Source of the DNA: a virus
DNA: 46,941 bases
IMG/VR virus record: IMGVR_UViG_3300046321_000230
Coordinates: 1-46,941 of that record
Direction: 5' to 3' (one strand)
Below, piece by piece: positions 7,342-14,485 of the stretch. The translations under genes were made by a program, and so were the position numbers. The notes beneath the pieces were generated by a model, which was not told the origin of the DNA, made no database searches, and was given only the letters and a program-made list of their open reading frames with translations. Each line of letters starts with the position of its first letter. Position 1 is the stretch's first letter.

Positions 7342-7915
7342 TTTAGCTTCAGGAGCAAAGTTCAAGTTCAGAAATCGCACATTCAAATTCCGTTCATTTA
7401 AAACAGTGAGAGACAAAACCGTAATATTTACAGATGTGAAAACAATAGTCTTGTTTCCAAGTGAATTGAATGAAATTGAAAAACTTTTTGATGATAAGGT
7501 TGATACAACTTCAAAACAAGTTGCTAAAGTAATAAGAAGACAAGCATCCAAACCCCAGCGGAAGACAAAAGAAGATTCACCTAATGTTAAAAGAACAGGA
7601 TGGGAACATGATGAAGATGAATTTTTAAAGAGGAACTATCAAGATTGGGGGGTTTCAAAAATATCAACTTTATTGAACAGAACATCAGGAGCTGTTCTCA
7701 ATAGAGCATCAAAGCTAAAATTAAGAACATCAGTTGTAGATGATAACATAAGAATGGGTAGATGGAGTGAATATGAAGATGAATTTGTAATTCTTAATTA
7801 CAAAAAATACGGATCAGATTGGATATCAAAACATATACCAAGGACAGTACAATCCATTACAGGTAGAGCATCAAGGTTAAAGGTAACAAGACAAAATTCA
7901 AAATCAAATGAATAA
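7322..7915 (+). CDS. Double Myb/SANT-like DNA-binding protein
   Basis: 197 aa. Two tandem Myb/SANT-type helix-turn-helix repeats are visible: residues about 93-135 (W-DEDEFLKRNY, then VSKISTLLNRTSGAVLNRAS) and about 147-190 (RWSEYEDEFVILNY, then WISKHIPRTVQSITGRAS). Each has the E-D acidic start and the third-helix pattern R-(T/S)-x-x-(A/S)-(V/I)-x-x-R. A basic linker and an N-terminal beta-rich part precede them. It is likely a phage transcription regulator. Target sites are unknown; the intergenic motifs in this window are candidates. Confidence 0.72.
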   Translation: MTIDFHNLASGAKFKFRNRTFKFRSFKTVRDKTVIFTDVKTIVLFPSELNEIEKLFDDKVDTTSKQVAKVIRRQASKPQRKTKEDSPNVKRTGWEHDEDEFLKRNYQDWGVSKISTLLNRTSGAVLNRASKLKLRTSVVDDNIRMGRWSEYEDEFVILNYKKYGSDWISKHIPRTVQSITGRASRLKVTRQNSKSNE

Positions 7916-8090
7916 TATACCAACAGTGCTTAAAGCATTATTAATGATTCCAATAGCTGGACTTATAACTTTAATTATATTAGAAGACACATTAAGAAAA
8001 GATAATCCAAACTCAATGTATTACTTAACATGTTACCATATTTTGATATTTTTCGCAATAGGTATTACAAAATTATTTGAAAAAATTTAA
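7908..8090 (+). CDS. Small two-helix membrane protein, 60 aa
   Basis: Two hydrophobic segments, about residues 8-25 and 41-56, separated by a charged loop (DTLRKDNPNS). It overlaps the preceding gene by eight bases. Function unknown. Confidence 0.62.
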   Translation: MNNIPTVLKALLMIPIAGLITLIILEDTLRKDNPNSMYYLTCYHILIFFAIGITKLFEKI

Positions 8091-8110
8091 CAATCAAAAC
8101 AAAATAGAAA

Positions 8111-8575
8111 ATGAAAGTAAAGGTTATTAATAATTCAGGATTCAACCTTCCATCTTATGCTACAGTAGGATCAGCTGGCTTAGATTTAAGAGCAAGTTTA
8201 ATAGTGCAATCAGACACCCCACATCACTTTGACACTTATGATTCGATATTGCAATCTAAAGAAACACTTTTGATAAGAACTGGTATTTCATTTGAGATAC
8301 CAGATGGTTACGAAGCACAAATAAGACCAAGAAGTGGATTAGCATTAAAACATGGCGTTACAGTTTTGAATAGTCCTGGAACAATCGATTCAGACTACAG
8401 GGGAGAAATTGGAGTTATATTGATCAATCACGGTTCAGAAGCATTCCACATAAAACATGGGGATAGAATTGCTCAAATTGTTTTTGCTAAGTTTGAACAA
8501 GCTGAATTAACATTAGTTGAAGAAATATCTCAAACCCAAAGAAACAAAGGTGGATTTGGAAGCACAGGTAATTAA
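8111..8575 (+). CDS. dut: dUTP diphosphatase (trimeric dUTPase)
   Basis: Hydrolyses dUTP to dUMP and pyrophosphate. 154 aa, the normal length. All five motifs are visible: AGLDLRA (22-28), PRSGLALKHG (about 75-84), GTIDSDYRGEIGV (about 91-103) with the catalytic-type Asp and Tyr, GDRIAQIVF (about 117-125), and the C-terminal lid GGFGSTG. A 13-residue insertion with HHFDTYD lies between motifs 1 and 2. It works after Dcd to produce dUMP and to keep uracil out of DNA, or to feed hydroxymethyl-dUMP synthesis. Confidence 0.95.
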   Translation: MKVKVINNSGFNLPSYATVGSAGLDLRASLIVQSDTPHHFDTYDSILQSKETLLIRTGISFEIPDGYEAQIRPRSGLALKHGVTVLNSPGTIDSDYRGEIGVILINHGSEAFHIKHGDRIAQIVFAKFEQAELTLVEEISQTQRNKGGFGSTGN

Positions 8576-8630
8576 TATCAAGGTTATACAATTCAGATTT
8601 AATAATTAGTCATAATAAATCTTCCTAAGA

Positions 8631-8681
8631 GAGTAGTTGAGATAAAAAGTATCAAGTGAGTGAGAAATCAATCAACTACTC
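8631..8681 (+). other. Long-range hairpin just before tRNA-Met
   Basis: GAGTAGTTGA pairs perfectly with TCAACTACTC across a 31-base loop, ending seven bases before the tRNA. It could be a processing signal for the tRNA precursor. Confidence 0.5.
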
Positions 8682-8687
8682 TTAAAA

Positions 8688-8761
8688 GGACTTGTAGCTC
8701 AGTTGGTTAGAGCAGATGACTCATAATCATCGGGTCAGGGGTTCGATTCCCTTCAAGTCCA
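8688..8761 (+). tRNA. tRNA-Met (CAT)
   Basis: Complete cloverleaf: acceptor GGACTTG/CAAGTCC, D stem GCTC/GAGC, anticodon stem GATGA/TCATC with 7-base loop CTCATAA, T stem AGGGG/CCCTT with loop TTCGATT, discriminator A. CCA is not encoded (ACGA follows). The CAT anticodon could be elongator Met or, if modified, Ile2. Confidence 0.95.
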
Positions 8762-9192
8762 CGACAAGTGAGCATATTGGTAGAGTTTTTAGAGAATAGG
8801 ACAAAATATGTAGTGCTTACATACAAGTTGACTCTTATGGATTCACGTAAATTTGGTTGAGGTTGAAAAGCACCTCTCTTGACCTTGAGAATGTAATGAA
8901 GAATTTCAACTGTGCATGGTTGGTTTAAACTAATTACAAGATGCGTAATCAAATATTCACTTTTCAAATAAAATGAGAACGTTCTTACCAAATCATAAAT
9001 AAATTCATCAAGATTGGCATCTTGATTTCAGAAATTGGAGTTTTTGTTGCTGCAGGTGGTTTGTTGTTTGATTGTTATCCTTGTTGTAAAATTTTATATG
9101 GTCTGAATTTTAGGAGATTCAAAAAATCATTTATTTTTGCTCGTTTTGTAAAATAAAAACCTTACCTTACTTGAATATACGTTCAAGTGGAT
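8762..9192 (+). other. 431-base non-coding stretch with hairpins
   Basis: No credible ORF; the minus-strand frame here is a tRNA shadow. Several hairpins are visible: TATGTA/TACATA near 8805, GAGGT/ACCTC near 8865, a perfect 8-bp ATCAAGAT/ATCTTGAT with a tetraloop at 9007-9026, and ACTTGAA/TTCAAGT at 9169-9188 just before the next tRNA-like gene. It is less AT-rich than typical intergenic DNA here and looks transcribed and structured. I cannot assign it to a known RNA family. Confidence 0.5.
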
Positions 9193-9267
9193 TACGTTGT
9201 AAGCTCAGTTGGATAGAGCTCAACACTATCCAGTATTGGGTCGTGGGTTCGAGTCCCATCAATGTAA
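9193..9267 (+). tRNA. tRNA-like gene with abnormal anticodon arm
   Basis: The acceptor TACGTTG/CAATGTA, D stem AGCTC/GAGCT and T arm GTGGG-TTCGAGT-CCCAT are all good. The anticodon arm is not: the best pairing, CAACAC with GTATTG, has one C-A mismatch and leaves a 6-base loop, or an 8-base loop CTATCCAG if the last pair opens. No register gives a 5-bp stem with a 7-base loop. TCC (Gly) lies inside the loop. It may be a degenerate tRNA, an extended-loop tRNA or a non-decoding tRNA mimic. Confidence 0.55.
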
Positions 9268-9305
9268 CTAAGTTGCTGATATAATATAAGTATGAATCAG
9301 ATGTA

Positions 9306-9370
9306 AGTGGTATCGTCTAACTGGTAGGATATTCTCGAGAACAATGCAGGTTCGACTCCTGCTACCACTG
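9306..9370 (+). tRNA. 65-base tRNA-like gene lacking an anticodon loop
   Basis: Acceptor AGTGGTA/TACCACT is perfect (7 bp). The D arm (GTCT-AACTGGTA-GGAT) and T arm (GCAGG-TTCGACT-CCTGC) are normal, and a 4-base variable region follows the anticodon stem. The anticodon stem is TTCTC immediately followed by GAGAA: its two strands touch, so the seven loop bases are exactly absent. Overall it resembles tRNA-Gln/Glu. It cannot decode in the normal way. A CTGAT/ATCAG hairpin precedes it at 9276-9300, and the tmRNA acceptor half follows directly. Confidence 0.55.
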
Positions 9371-9438
9371 CGATTAAGTTGTTTGAAGTTCTGGAATTTT
9401 CTGTTTGGACGTGGGTTCGAGTCCCACCACCTCCACGA
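9371..9438 (+). ncRNA. ssrA: tmRNA 3' (acceptor) half, permuted two-piece gene
   Basis: Contains TGGAATTTTC and TTTGGACGTGGG, then the T loop TTCGAGT, CCCAC, the acceptor strand CACCTCC (9428-9434) and A-CGA. This is the conserved 3' end of tmRNA (in E. coli GGAATTTCGGAC, a T arm, then the acceptor strand). No matching tRNA 5' half exists upstream. Instead CACCTCC pairs at all seven positions (one G-U) with GGGGGTG at 9674, and TTTCTGTT (9398-9405) can pair with AGCAGAAA (9707-9714) as a P2-like helix. The 3' half therefore precedes the 5' half, as in circularly permuted two-piece tmRNAs. The precursor 5' end is not defined. Confidence 0.6.
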
Positions 9439-9673
9439 GAAATCCAACACTGAGGAGACATCTACAGGTGCTCTGGTTGATTTTTTGTAAGTTTTTAGTT
9501 ATAAACTTTCTGGTGGAGTCTTCTGAGAAATCGGTTGACCTAATGGTCTTACTGCACCATAAAATCTATCCTTTAGATGAAACTAGGTTTTTTGAGACTC
9601 TGTTGAGTGTATAGATAAGCTATCTAGTAACACCCTTAATGGGAAGTCAGATGTAGATTTTGAAGCAGTAAAT
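9439..9673 (+). other. Spacer between the two tmRNA halves
   Basis: 235 bases with no convincing gene. In permuted tmRNA precursors an intervening segment joins the acceptor half to the coding half and is removed by processing. Hairpins are visible (AAGTTT/AAACTT near 9489-9510, AGATA/TATCT near 9612-9625). The forward frame 9405-9614 crosses the acceptor half and is not a gene. Confidence 0.5.
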
Positions 9674-9824
9674 GGGGGTGTCTGGCTTTGACAGCAGTTG
9701 TAAATTAGCAGAAATAGATTTAATCAAACAAATAACTGGTAAAGTTATAAATCTTTTTGGTAACACTGTACAGGCTGCAGCGTAATCAAACGAAACTTGG
9801 GTAGAGCGTCAATCTACCCTAAAT
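9674..9824 (+). ncRNA. ssrA: tmRNA 5'/tag-encoding half
   Basis: Starts GGGGGTG followed by TCTGGCTTTGACAGC, the diagnostic 5' tRNA-like domain of tmRNA. A tag frame opens after AATAACT at GGT 9738 and ends at TAA 9783-9785, giving GKVINLFGNTVQAAA. Tags end in small hydrophobic residues such as AAA or LAA, and I recall a Gly resume codon in Bacteroidetes tmRNAs. A 7-bp stem GGGTAGA/TCTACCC (9799-9819) follows. The 5' GGGGGTG pairs poorly with the nearest downstream acceptor (CCTCTCC at 9889), which instead pairs with GGGGAGG at 9825. Role: rescue of stalled ribosomes and tagging of incomplete proteins, perhaps with a phage-specific tag. The exact tag start and 3' end are inferred. Confidence 0.65.
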
Positions 9825-9896
9825 GGGGAGGATTGTCTATATAGGAGTAGACTGCTTGATAGGAAATCACTGTTGGTTCGAATCCAACCCTCTCCA
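9825..9896 (+). tRNA. 72-base tRNA-like gene with shortened anticodon arm
   Basis: Acceptor GGGGAGG/CCTCTCC (one G-U), D stem GTCTA/TAGAC and T arm GTTGG-TTCGAAT-CCAAC are well formed. Only 19 bases lie between the D and T arms, too few for a normal anticodon arm plus variable loop. The best fold is TGAT/ATCA with the 5-base loop AGGAA. No anticodon can be read. It follows the tmRNA tag half directly and may be cut from the same transcript. Confidence 0.55.
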
Positions 9897-9919
9897 CAAA
9901 ATTAATAAAGCCTACAAGT

Positions 9920-10069
9920 ATGAACAAATCACACGGAAGTTTAGATGATGAAAGGTGTAATATGGTATTCAAAGCATTTATCAAAATATTGATAATATTA
10001 GCATCAGTAGCTGCAGTATTTATCTTTATTGGTTGGTGTTGTTGGACTTCATTAAATCAAACATTATAA
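9920..10069 (+). CDS. Small membrane protein, 49 aa
   Basis: ATG 9920 to TAA 10069. A charged N-terminus (MNKSHGSLDDERCN) precedes one strongly hydrophobic helix (ILIILASVAAVFIFIGWCCW). It lies 23 bases after the RNA cluster and four before the next gene. Confidence 0.6.
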   Translation: MNKSHGSLDDERCNMVFKAFIKILIILASVAAVFIFIGWCCWTSLNQTL

Positions 10070-10073
10070 AATA

Positions 10074-10346
10074 ATGGCTATAAAGAGAATGATTGAGATA
10101 AAATTGTCTCCAGATGATATATTTGGAGACATGTTTGATTTATGGGAGTTTCGTTCAATCCAAAGAGCAGAGCAATATAATTCGGTAAAAGGTGAGATGG
10201 AATACCTAATTTTAGTCAATAAAAATGCGATAGGTACAAATTACAATGATCTGTCGATAATATTTGACAATAAAGATTCTAGAGACGCAGAAATCATGCG
10301 AATAAAGGAAATTTTGAATGAAGATGAAGATATAATCATTATGTAA
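10074..10346 (+). CDS. Hypothetical protein, 90 aa
   Basis: Begins MAIKRMIEIKLSPDDIFGDM, with an acidic C-terminus. Alternating strands and helices, no family recognised. A perfect hairpin overlaps its stop codon. Confidence 0.68.
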   Translation: MAIKRMIEIKLSPDDIFGDMFDLWEFRSIQRAEQYNSVKGEMEYLILVNKNAIGTNYNDLSIIFDNKDSRDAEIMRIKEILNEDEDIIIM

Positions 10347-10367
10347 CCTTATTCAAGGTTATTCTAT
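10344..10367 (+). terminator. Hairpin terminator (TAACCTT/AAGGTTA)
   Basis: A 7-bp perfect stem with loop ATTC starts at the stop codon of the 10074 gene and is followed by TTCTAT. The T tract is short, so it may be leaky. Confidence 0.55.
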
Positions 10368-10383
10368 ACATAAATCAATAATT

Positions 10384-10653
10384 ATGTCAGAAAAGATCAA
10401 ATTACTCAAAACAAAAACATTACCAATATCTAACGATCATTATACCCACCCATTTACACAAGGTGAAGTTGTTCAGTATATGGGAGTATTGAGTAGAAAA
10501 GCAGCATCTCCAGAAACTTATAGAAAACAACTCGTGAGAATTTACAGACCAAAACACAAAGAGCATATGGTTGAGATTCTGAAGAATTTTACAATACTTG
10601 GTAGTTGGGTAATCGATTGGGATAAAGACATTAAAAAAGAAAAAGATGAGTAG
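10384..10653 (+). CDS. Hypothetical protein, 89 aa
   Basis: Basic, with several His (NDHYTHPFTQGEVVQYMG) and a Lys/Glu-rich tail. It overlaps the next gene by eight bases, so the two are probably translationally coupled. No family recognised. Confidence 0.68.
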   Translation: MSEKIKLLKTKTLPISNDHYTHPFTQGEVVQYMGVLSRKAASPETYRKQLVRIYRPKHKEHMVEILKNFTILGSWVIDWDKDIKKEKDE

Positions 10654-11167
10654 AATAACGAAGCAAATTGCGCAAGAGGTTGCAGAAACAATGACTAAAG
10701 AATTGAAAAAAAATATTCAATCAACACAATTGATAATATCAGAAAAATTGAAAGAGTATATTGAAGAAACAATCCCAAATTCAGTAATGTCTGTATTTGA
10801 AAACTATCCTAATTACATAAACACAAATAGTTATTTTTATGTGAGTGGTGAAGGATTATTTGAAAGAAGAGTGGCAACTGCTATTATTCCAAATAGCGGT
10901 TCAAGTAAGATAACACTGACTCCAGAGCAATCGAAAGTTATTTTAAAATTATCAAATGAATTAGATGATTTAAAGTTCACATATTCAGATATGAACAATG
11001 CTATACAATCATCACTTTTAAGCATGAAGACTTATAATAGAGTGAAGCAAGAATTCCCAGAAGCGTACGTATTTTTACCTGACGTTAAATTAAGCGGCAC
11101 TTCATTGTTAGTTCCTTTAGATAACATAAGAAGTCAACTGAAACAATATTGTGAAATTGAAGAATAA
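10646..11167 (+). CDS. Hypothetical protein, 173 aa
   Basis: Begins MSRITKQIAQEVAETMTKEL, a start and size recalling a family of phage proteins linked to nucleotide modification (Nmad5-like), but the resemblance is weak. A long N-terminal helix is followed by strands around residues 65-90. It overlaps the exonuclease gene by 17 bases. Confidence 0.68.
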   Translation: MSRITKQIAQEVAETMTKELKKNIQSTQLIISEKLKEYIEETIPNSVMSVFENYPNYINTNSYFYVSGEGLFERRVATAIIPNSGSSKITLTPEQSKVILKLSNELDDLKFTYSDMNNAIQSSLLSMKTYNRVKQEFPEAYVFLPDVKLSGTSLLVPLDNIRSQLKQYCEIEE

Positions 11168-11795
11168 TATCATAATACTAGATGTTGAGACAGGTGGTCT
11201 CAAATATAAGGAAAATCCAATAACTCAAATCGGTTTGATTGTATTGGAACCAAAGAACTTCTCAATAATAGAACAATACGAAACATTCATCAAACCCTAT
11301 GATAATTTAGAAATATCAAAGAGAGCACTTGAAGTGAGTAGAGTATCTATGGAAGAGATAAATAATGGTCTTGATCACAAAAAAGCATTACAAAAAATAG
11401 GTGAGATATTCAAGAAACATTCAGAGGCAAACGGTAAAAGTAAGCCAATATTAGTTGGGCATAATTTCTCATTTGATATAAAGTTTTTAGAGCATCTATT
11501 TGAATTAGGTTCAAAAGATTTATATGATTTTGTTGACCCAGTGTATTATTGTACAATGAGATTGATGAAGATGTATGAAAGGAAGTCTAAAAAAGATCAA
11601 TCATTCGACTTAACAAGTTGTTGCAATAGATTTGGAATCAAACTCAAAGCAGCTCACGGAGCATTGAATGACTGTATAGCCACCAGAGACTTATGGATAG
11701 GATTAATGAAAGATTTCACTCCAAGTGCAGACAAGCCAAAAGCAGGAGAAAAAGAAGAAGTTATCAAATCAAGAAGATTTTTTGAATTACCTTAA
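11151..11795 (+). CDS. DnaQ-like DEDDh 3'-5' exonuclease
   Basis: 214 aa. Exo I DVETGG (residues 11-16, Asp11 and Glu13), Exo II GHNFSFD (about 102-108) and Exo III HGALND (His169, Asp174) give the full DEDDh metal-ion site. In this family it removes 3' nucleotides, either as a polymerase proofreading subunit or in DNA or RNA turnover. No polymerase domain is attached. The start overlaps the upstream gene. Confidence 0.88.
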   Translation: MKLKNNIIILDVETGGLKYKENPITQIGLIVLEPKNFSIIEQYETFIKPYDNLEISKRALEVSRVSMEEINNGLDHKKALQKIGEIFKKHSEANGKSKPILVGHNFSFDIKFLEHLFELGSKDLYDFVDPVYYCTMRLMKMYERKSKKDQSFDLTSCCNRFGIKLKAAHGALNDCIATRDLWIGLMKDFTPSADKPKAGEKEEVIKSRRFFELP

Positions 11796-11812
11796 TTAAA
11801 CTAAATAAAACA

Positions 11813-12688
11813 ATGGAACAATCGCAAAACAAATTACCAATATTCATTGGCTGTAATGAACCTAGAATCGTCAAAATATTAGATGATTTAATAAATGACG
11901 CAAAACAATCTTCAAATGAAGAATATACAGCATTAGCTGGTTGTGAATTAGCAGTAATCAATCCAGCAATTCAAGAAAAATTAAATCAACAATACATTTA
12001 CAGCGTACTTGATCAAGATAGGCAAAAGCAAATCCAAGAAGTTCAAATCAATGAGGTTGAAAAATCAAAGGCTCTAGATTCAGCAAAATTATTGTGTAAT
12101 ATTCTTTCTTTAGCTGAAAAGGGTAGAAATTACCAAAAAGATAATTTAGGTATATTTTTCAACAAAAAATTGATTAAATCTTCAATAGAATCAGTCAAAA
12201 GAAAGTCAATATCTAATAAAGAAGTTGATCAATTGGTTGAGTTCTTATCAATTCATAACTTCATCAACCCAGTTGATTTAGAAGCTAAACCACACTTGCG
12301 TAATTGGATGTTTACATTCACGCCAAAAGATTTGTTAGAAAATACATTAAGACTTCAATCTGAAGTTACAAAACAAATTGAAATTCTTAAACATGAATTC
12401 AATTCATTAGATCAAAATGTTAAAGTGTATGAGGAACAAATATCGAGAGAAAATAATCAAGAAGTATTGATTGCTGGACATTGCTTAGAGAAGTGTGAAT
12501 CATTTCCAGATTGTAAACCATGTGGAGTTGATCACATTGAAGTTAAAGAACCAGAAGTTATCAAATCAAAAAGAAAGAAGAAGCCAAAGACAGATTGTTG
12601 TACAGATGGCGCTTGTAATTGTGAAGCACCAATGGTAACAGAGACAGAAAAAATTCTAAAAAACCATCTATGGGAAGACGCAGAATAA
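11813..12688 (+). CDS. Hypothetical protein with Cys-rich C-terminus, 291 aa
   Basis: The N-terminal 200 residues are helical, with coiled-coil-like heptads near 195-225 (KQIEILKHEFNSLDQNVKVY). The C-terminal part has eight or more Cys in C-x3-C, C-x3-C-x2-C and CC-x4-C-x-C spacings (HCLEKCESFPDCKPCG, then DCCTDGACNC), separated by a KSKRKKKPK stretch. That suggests metal binding. Function unknown. It is the last gene before a strong terminator. Confidence 0.72.
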   Translation: MEQSQNKLPIFIGCNEPRIVKILDDLINDAKQSSNEEYTALAGCELAVINPAIQEKLNQQYIYSVLDQDRQKQIQEVQINEVEKSKALDSAKLLCNILSLAEKGRNYQKDNLGIFFNKKLIKSSIESVKRKSISNKEVDQLVEFLSIHNFINPVDLEAKPHLRNWMFTFTPKDLLENTLRLQSEVTKQIEILKHEFNSLDQNVKVYEEQISRENNQEVLIAGHCLEKCESFPDCKPCGVDHIEVKEPEVIKSKRKKKPKTDCCTDGACNCEAPMVTETEKILKNHLWEDAE

Positions 12689-12690
12689 TC

Positions 12691-12714
12691 ACTTCAATTA
12701 TAATATAGGTAAAT
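12691..12714 (+). promoter_or_regulatory. 24-bp element ACTTCAATTATAATA... (copy 2)
   Basis: Matches 4247-4270 at 22 of 24 positions. It lies 49 bases before the TerL start and abuts the terminator hairpin at 12714. If it is a promoter, the hairpin sits in the transcript leader and could act as an attenuator. Confidence 0.5.
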
Positions 12715-12747
12715 CCCAACATTAGCTTGTTGGGATATTTGCTTTTT
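12714..12747 (+). terminator. Rho-independent terminator
   Basis: An 8-bp perfect stem TCCCAACA/TGTTGGGA with loop TTAGCT is followed by TATTTGCTTTTT. It separates the early/accessory genes from the terminase gene. Confidence 0.85.
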
Positions 12748-12763
12748 AATCAAATACAATTTT

Positions 12764-14467
12764 ATGTATATAGAAGAACAAATACCGTTGTTAACATTCG
12801 CAGATCAACACAATATAATAAATGATGTGAAGTTTCCAAATTGGACATTCAATAAGATGACTGAAAGTTATCGCATTACTGAAGAAATAATCAACCAATT
12901 ATCGCCAGAGGCAATATTAGAAATTTACAGTTCAGCCAACGGATCAGATTTGAATAACTTATTTGATATATTGTTAGAAGAGACTTATAATACAATGTAT
13001 CCAAATAAAGCTAAATCAATAGAAACATCATCATTTGGATATTTAGACAAATTAACATCATCAGTAGAAGAGACATACAGATGTGAAAATCTAGCGTATT
13101 TCATCAATTCAGTTATGTCAGACTTTGAAATGGCACCACATCATTTTGATTGGGCAGATATTGTCCAAAAGTTTGATAAAACTGCTGTAATGGCAGCGAG
13201 AGATCATGGAAAATCTTACTTCTTCAGTAATGCATACCCAGCGTGGGAATTGTACAGATTCAAACCAAAAGATAATTCAGCAAGAGAACAAAAAAATAAA
13301 CGTGGATTCCTATTCTCATTCAGTATTCAACAAGCGATTGATTTACTTGCTATATTAAGAGAGAGTATTCAAGACAACGATATATTGAATGATAGATTGT
13401 TTGATAAAACAAATTGGTCAAAAACAGATATCACTTGTAAGAACAGAGCGAGATTAACAGTAAAGGGATTTGGAAGCGCTGTAAGAGGTGCACATCCAGG
13501 ATGGATCATCATTGATGATGGATTAAAAGACAACGTAATATATTCAGCTCAACAACGTCAAAAATCAATAGATTATTTTCACGCTGTGATTATGAACATG
13601 GTTGTCCCTGGAGGAGCTGTTAGGGTTGTCGGTACTCCATTCCATAATCAAGACTTATATGGAGATTTAAAAACCAAACAAAACTGGAGAGTGTTTGAAT
13701 ATCCTGCTATTTATCCAGATGGTAGAATACTTTGGGAAAATAGATGGTCATATGATGACTTGATGGATAAAAGACAATCGCAAGGGAATTTGATCTTTAG
13801 TCGTGAATTGTTGTGTAGACCGATCACATCAGATAGTACGATATTTCCAATAGAGATATTGAACACTGCTTTTTTCAGAATGGAAAATTATACCTTAGTA
13901 ACAAGTAGAGACAATTTTCCAGTTAAATTCAGTAAAGTAGTCACAGGTTGCGATTTTGCTATTTCATCAAGTGTTGGTGCGGATTATTCTGTATTTTTGA
14001 CTTGGGGTATAGATGATAGTGAAAATATGTGGTTATTGAATGCTTACAGAGCAAAGGGTGCAACATATGCTCAACAAATAGCAGTATTAAAAAATATCAA
14101 TGCTTCATTCAGACCAGATTTGATGCTTTTAGAACAAAACCAAATGCAACAGATATTTGTTCAAGAAGCAGAGCGTCAAGGATTACCAGTAATAGGTCAC
14201 ACCACAACTGGAAAGAAAAACGACATGCGTCAAGGATTACCAAGTTTAGCTATAATGTTTGAAAGAGGTAAATTTAAAATACCAGTAGGTGATCAAAGAT
14301 CAAAAGATTTCGCTGACCAATTAACTCTTGAATTCACTTCAATAGCTTTTACAGATAAAGGATTGCAAAGTACAGATGGCCATGATGATATTAGTATGTG
14401 TTGTTGGATAAGTGTTGAAGCGGCAAGAAAAGCAACTATAAATTCATTCAATTATAATTTTATATAA
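12764..14467 (+). CDS. terL: Terminase large subunit
   Basis: 567 aa, the usual size. It is the ATP-driven packaging motor and headful or site nuclease, acting at the portal. Walker A variant AARDHGKS lies at about residues 143-150 and Walker B WIIIDDG at about 247-253. A coupling-type segment VVGTPFH lies near 288-294. The RNase H-like nuclease shows GCDFAIS (about 395), LLEQNQ (about 455) and GHDDIS (about 540), supplying the three acidic residues. It stands apart from the portal gene (34626), which is unusual. The shared upstream element links it to the gene at 4286. Confidence 0.93.
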   Translation: MYIEEQIPLLTFADQHNIINDVKFPNWTFNKMTESYRITEEIINQLSPEAILEIYSSANGSDLNNLFDILLEETYNTMYPNKAKSIETSSFGYLDKLTSSVEETYRCENLAYFINSVMSDFEMAPHHFDWADIVQKFDKTAVMAARDHGKSYFFSNAYPAWELYRFKPKDNSAREQKNKRGFLFSFSIQQAIDLLAILRESIQDNDILNDRLFDKTNWSKTDITCKNRARLTVKGFGSAVRGAHPGWIIIDDGLKDNVIYSAQQRQKSIDYFHAVIMNMVVPGGAVRVVGTPFHNQDLYGDLKTKQNWRVFEYPAIYPDGRILWENRWSYDDLMDKRQSQGNLIFSRELLCRPITSDSTIFPIEILNTAFFRMENYTLVTSRDNFPVKFSKVVTGCDFAISSSVGADYSVFLTWGIDDSENMWLLNAYRAKGATYAQQIAVLKNINASFRPDLMLLEQNQMQQIFVQEAERQGLPVIGHTTTGKKNDMRQGLPSLAIMFERGKFKIPVGDQRSKDFADQLTLEFTSIAFTDKGLQSTDGHDDISMCCWISVEAARKATINSFNYNFI

Positions 14468-14485
14468 ATTGATTGGTTGAATTAG

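Noticed and set aside
8707-8991. Minus-strand ORF containing GLEGNRTPDPMIMSHLL
   Set aside because: This is the well-known false ORF made by reading a tRNA gene backwards; it covers the antisense of tRNA-Met.
9268-9450. Minus-strand ORF (WRWWDSNPRPNRK)
   Set aside because: Antisense of the T arms of the tRNA-like gene and tmRNA acceptor half; a typical RNA-gene shadow.
9405-9614. Forward ORF of 69 aa
   Set aside because: Starts inside the tmRNA acceptor half and runs through the spacer; composition is not coding-like.
9674-9896. One-piece tmRNA running from 9674 to the T arm at 9872-9888
   Set aside because: GGGGGTG pairs poorly with CCTCTCC (one mismatch and two G-U), while CCTCTCC pairs fully with GGGGAGG at 9825 and GGGGGTG pairs fully with the upstream CACCTCC.
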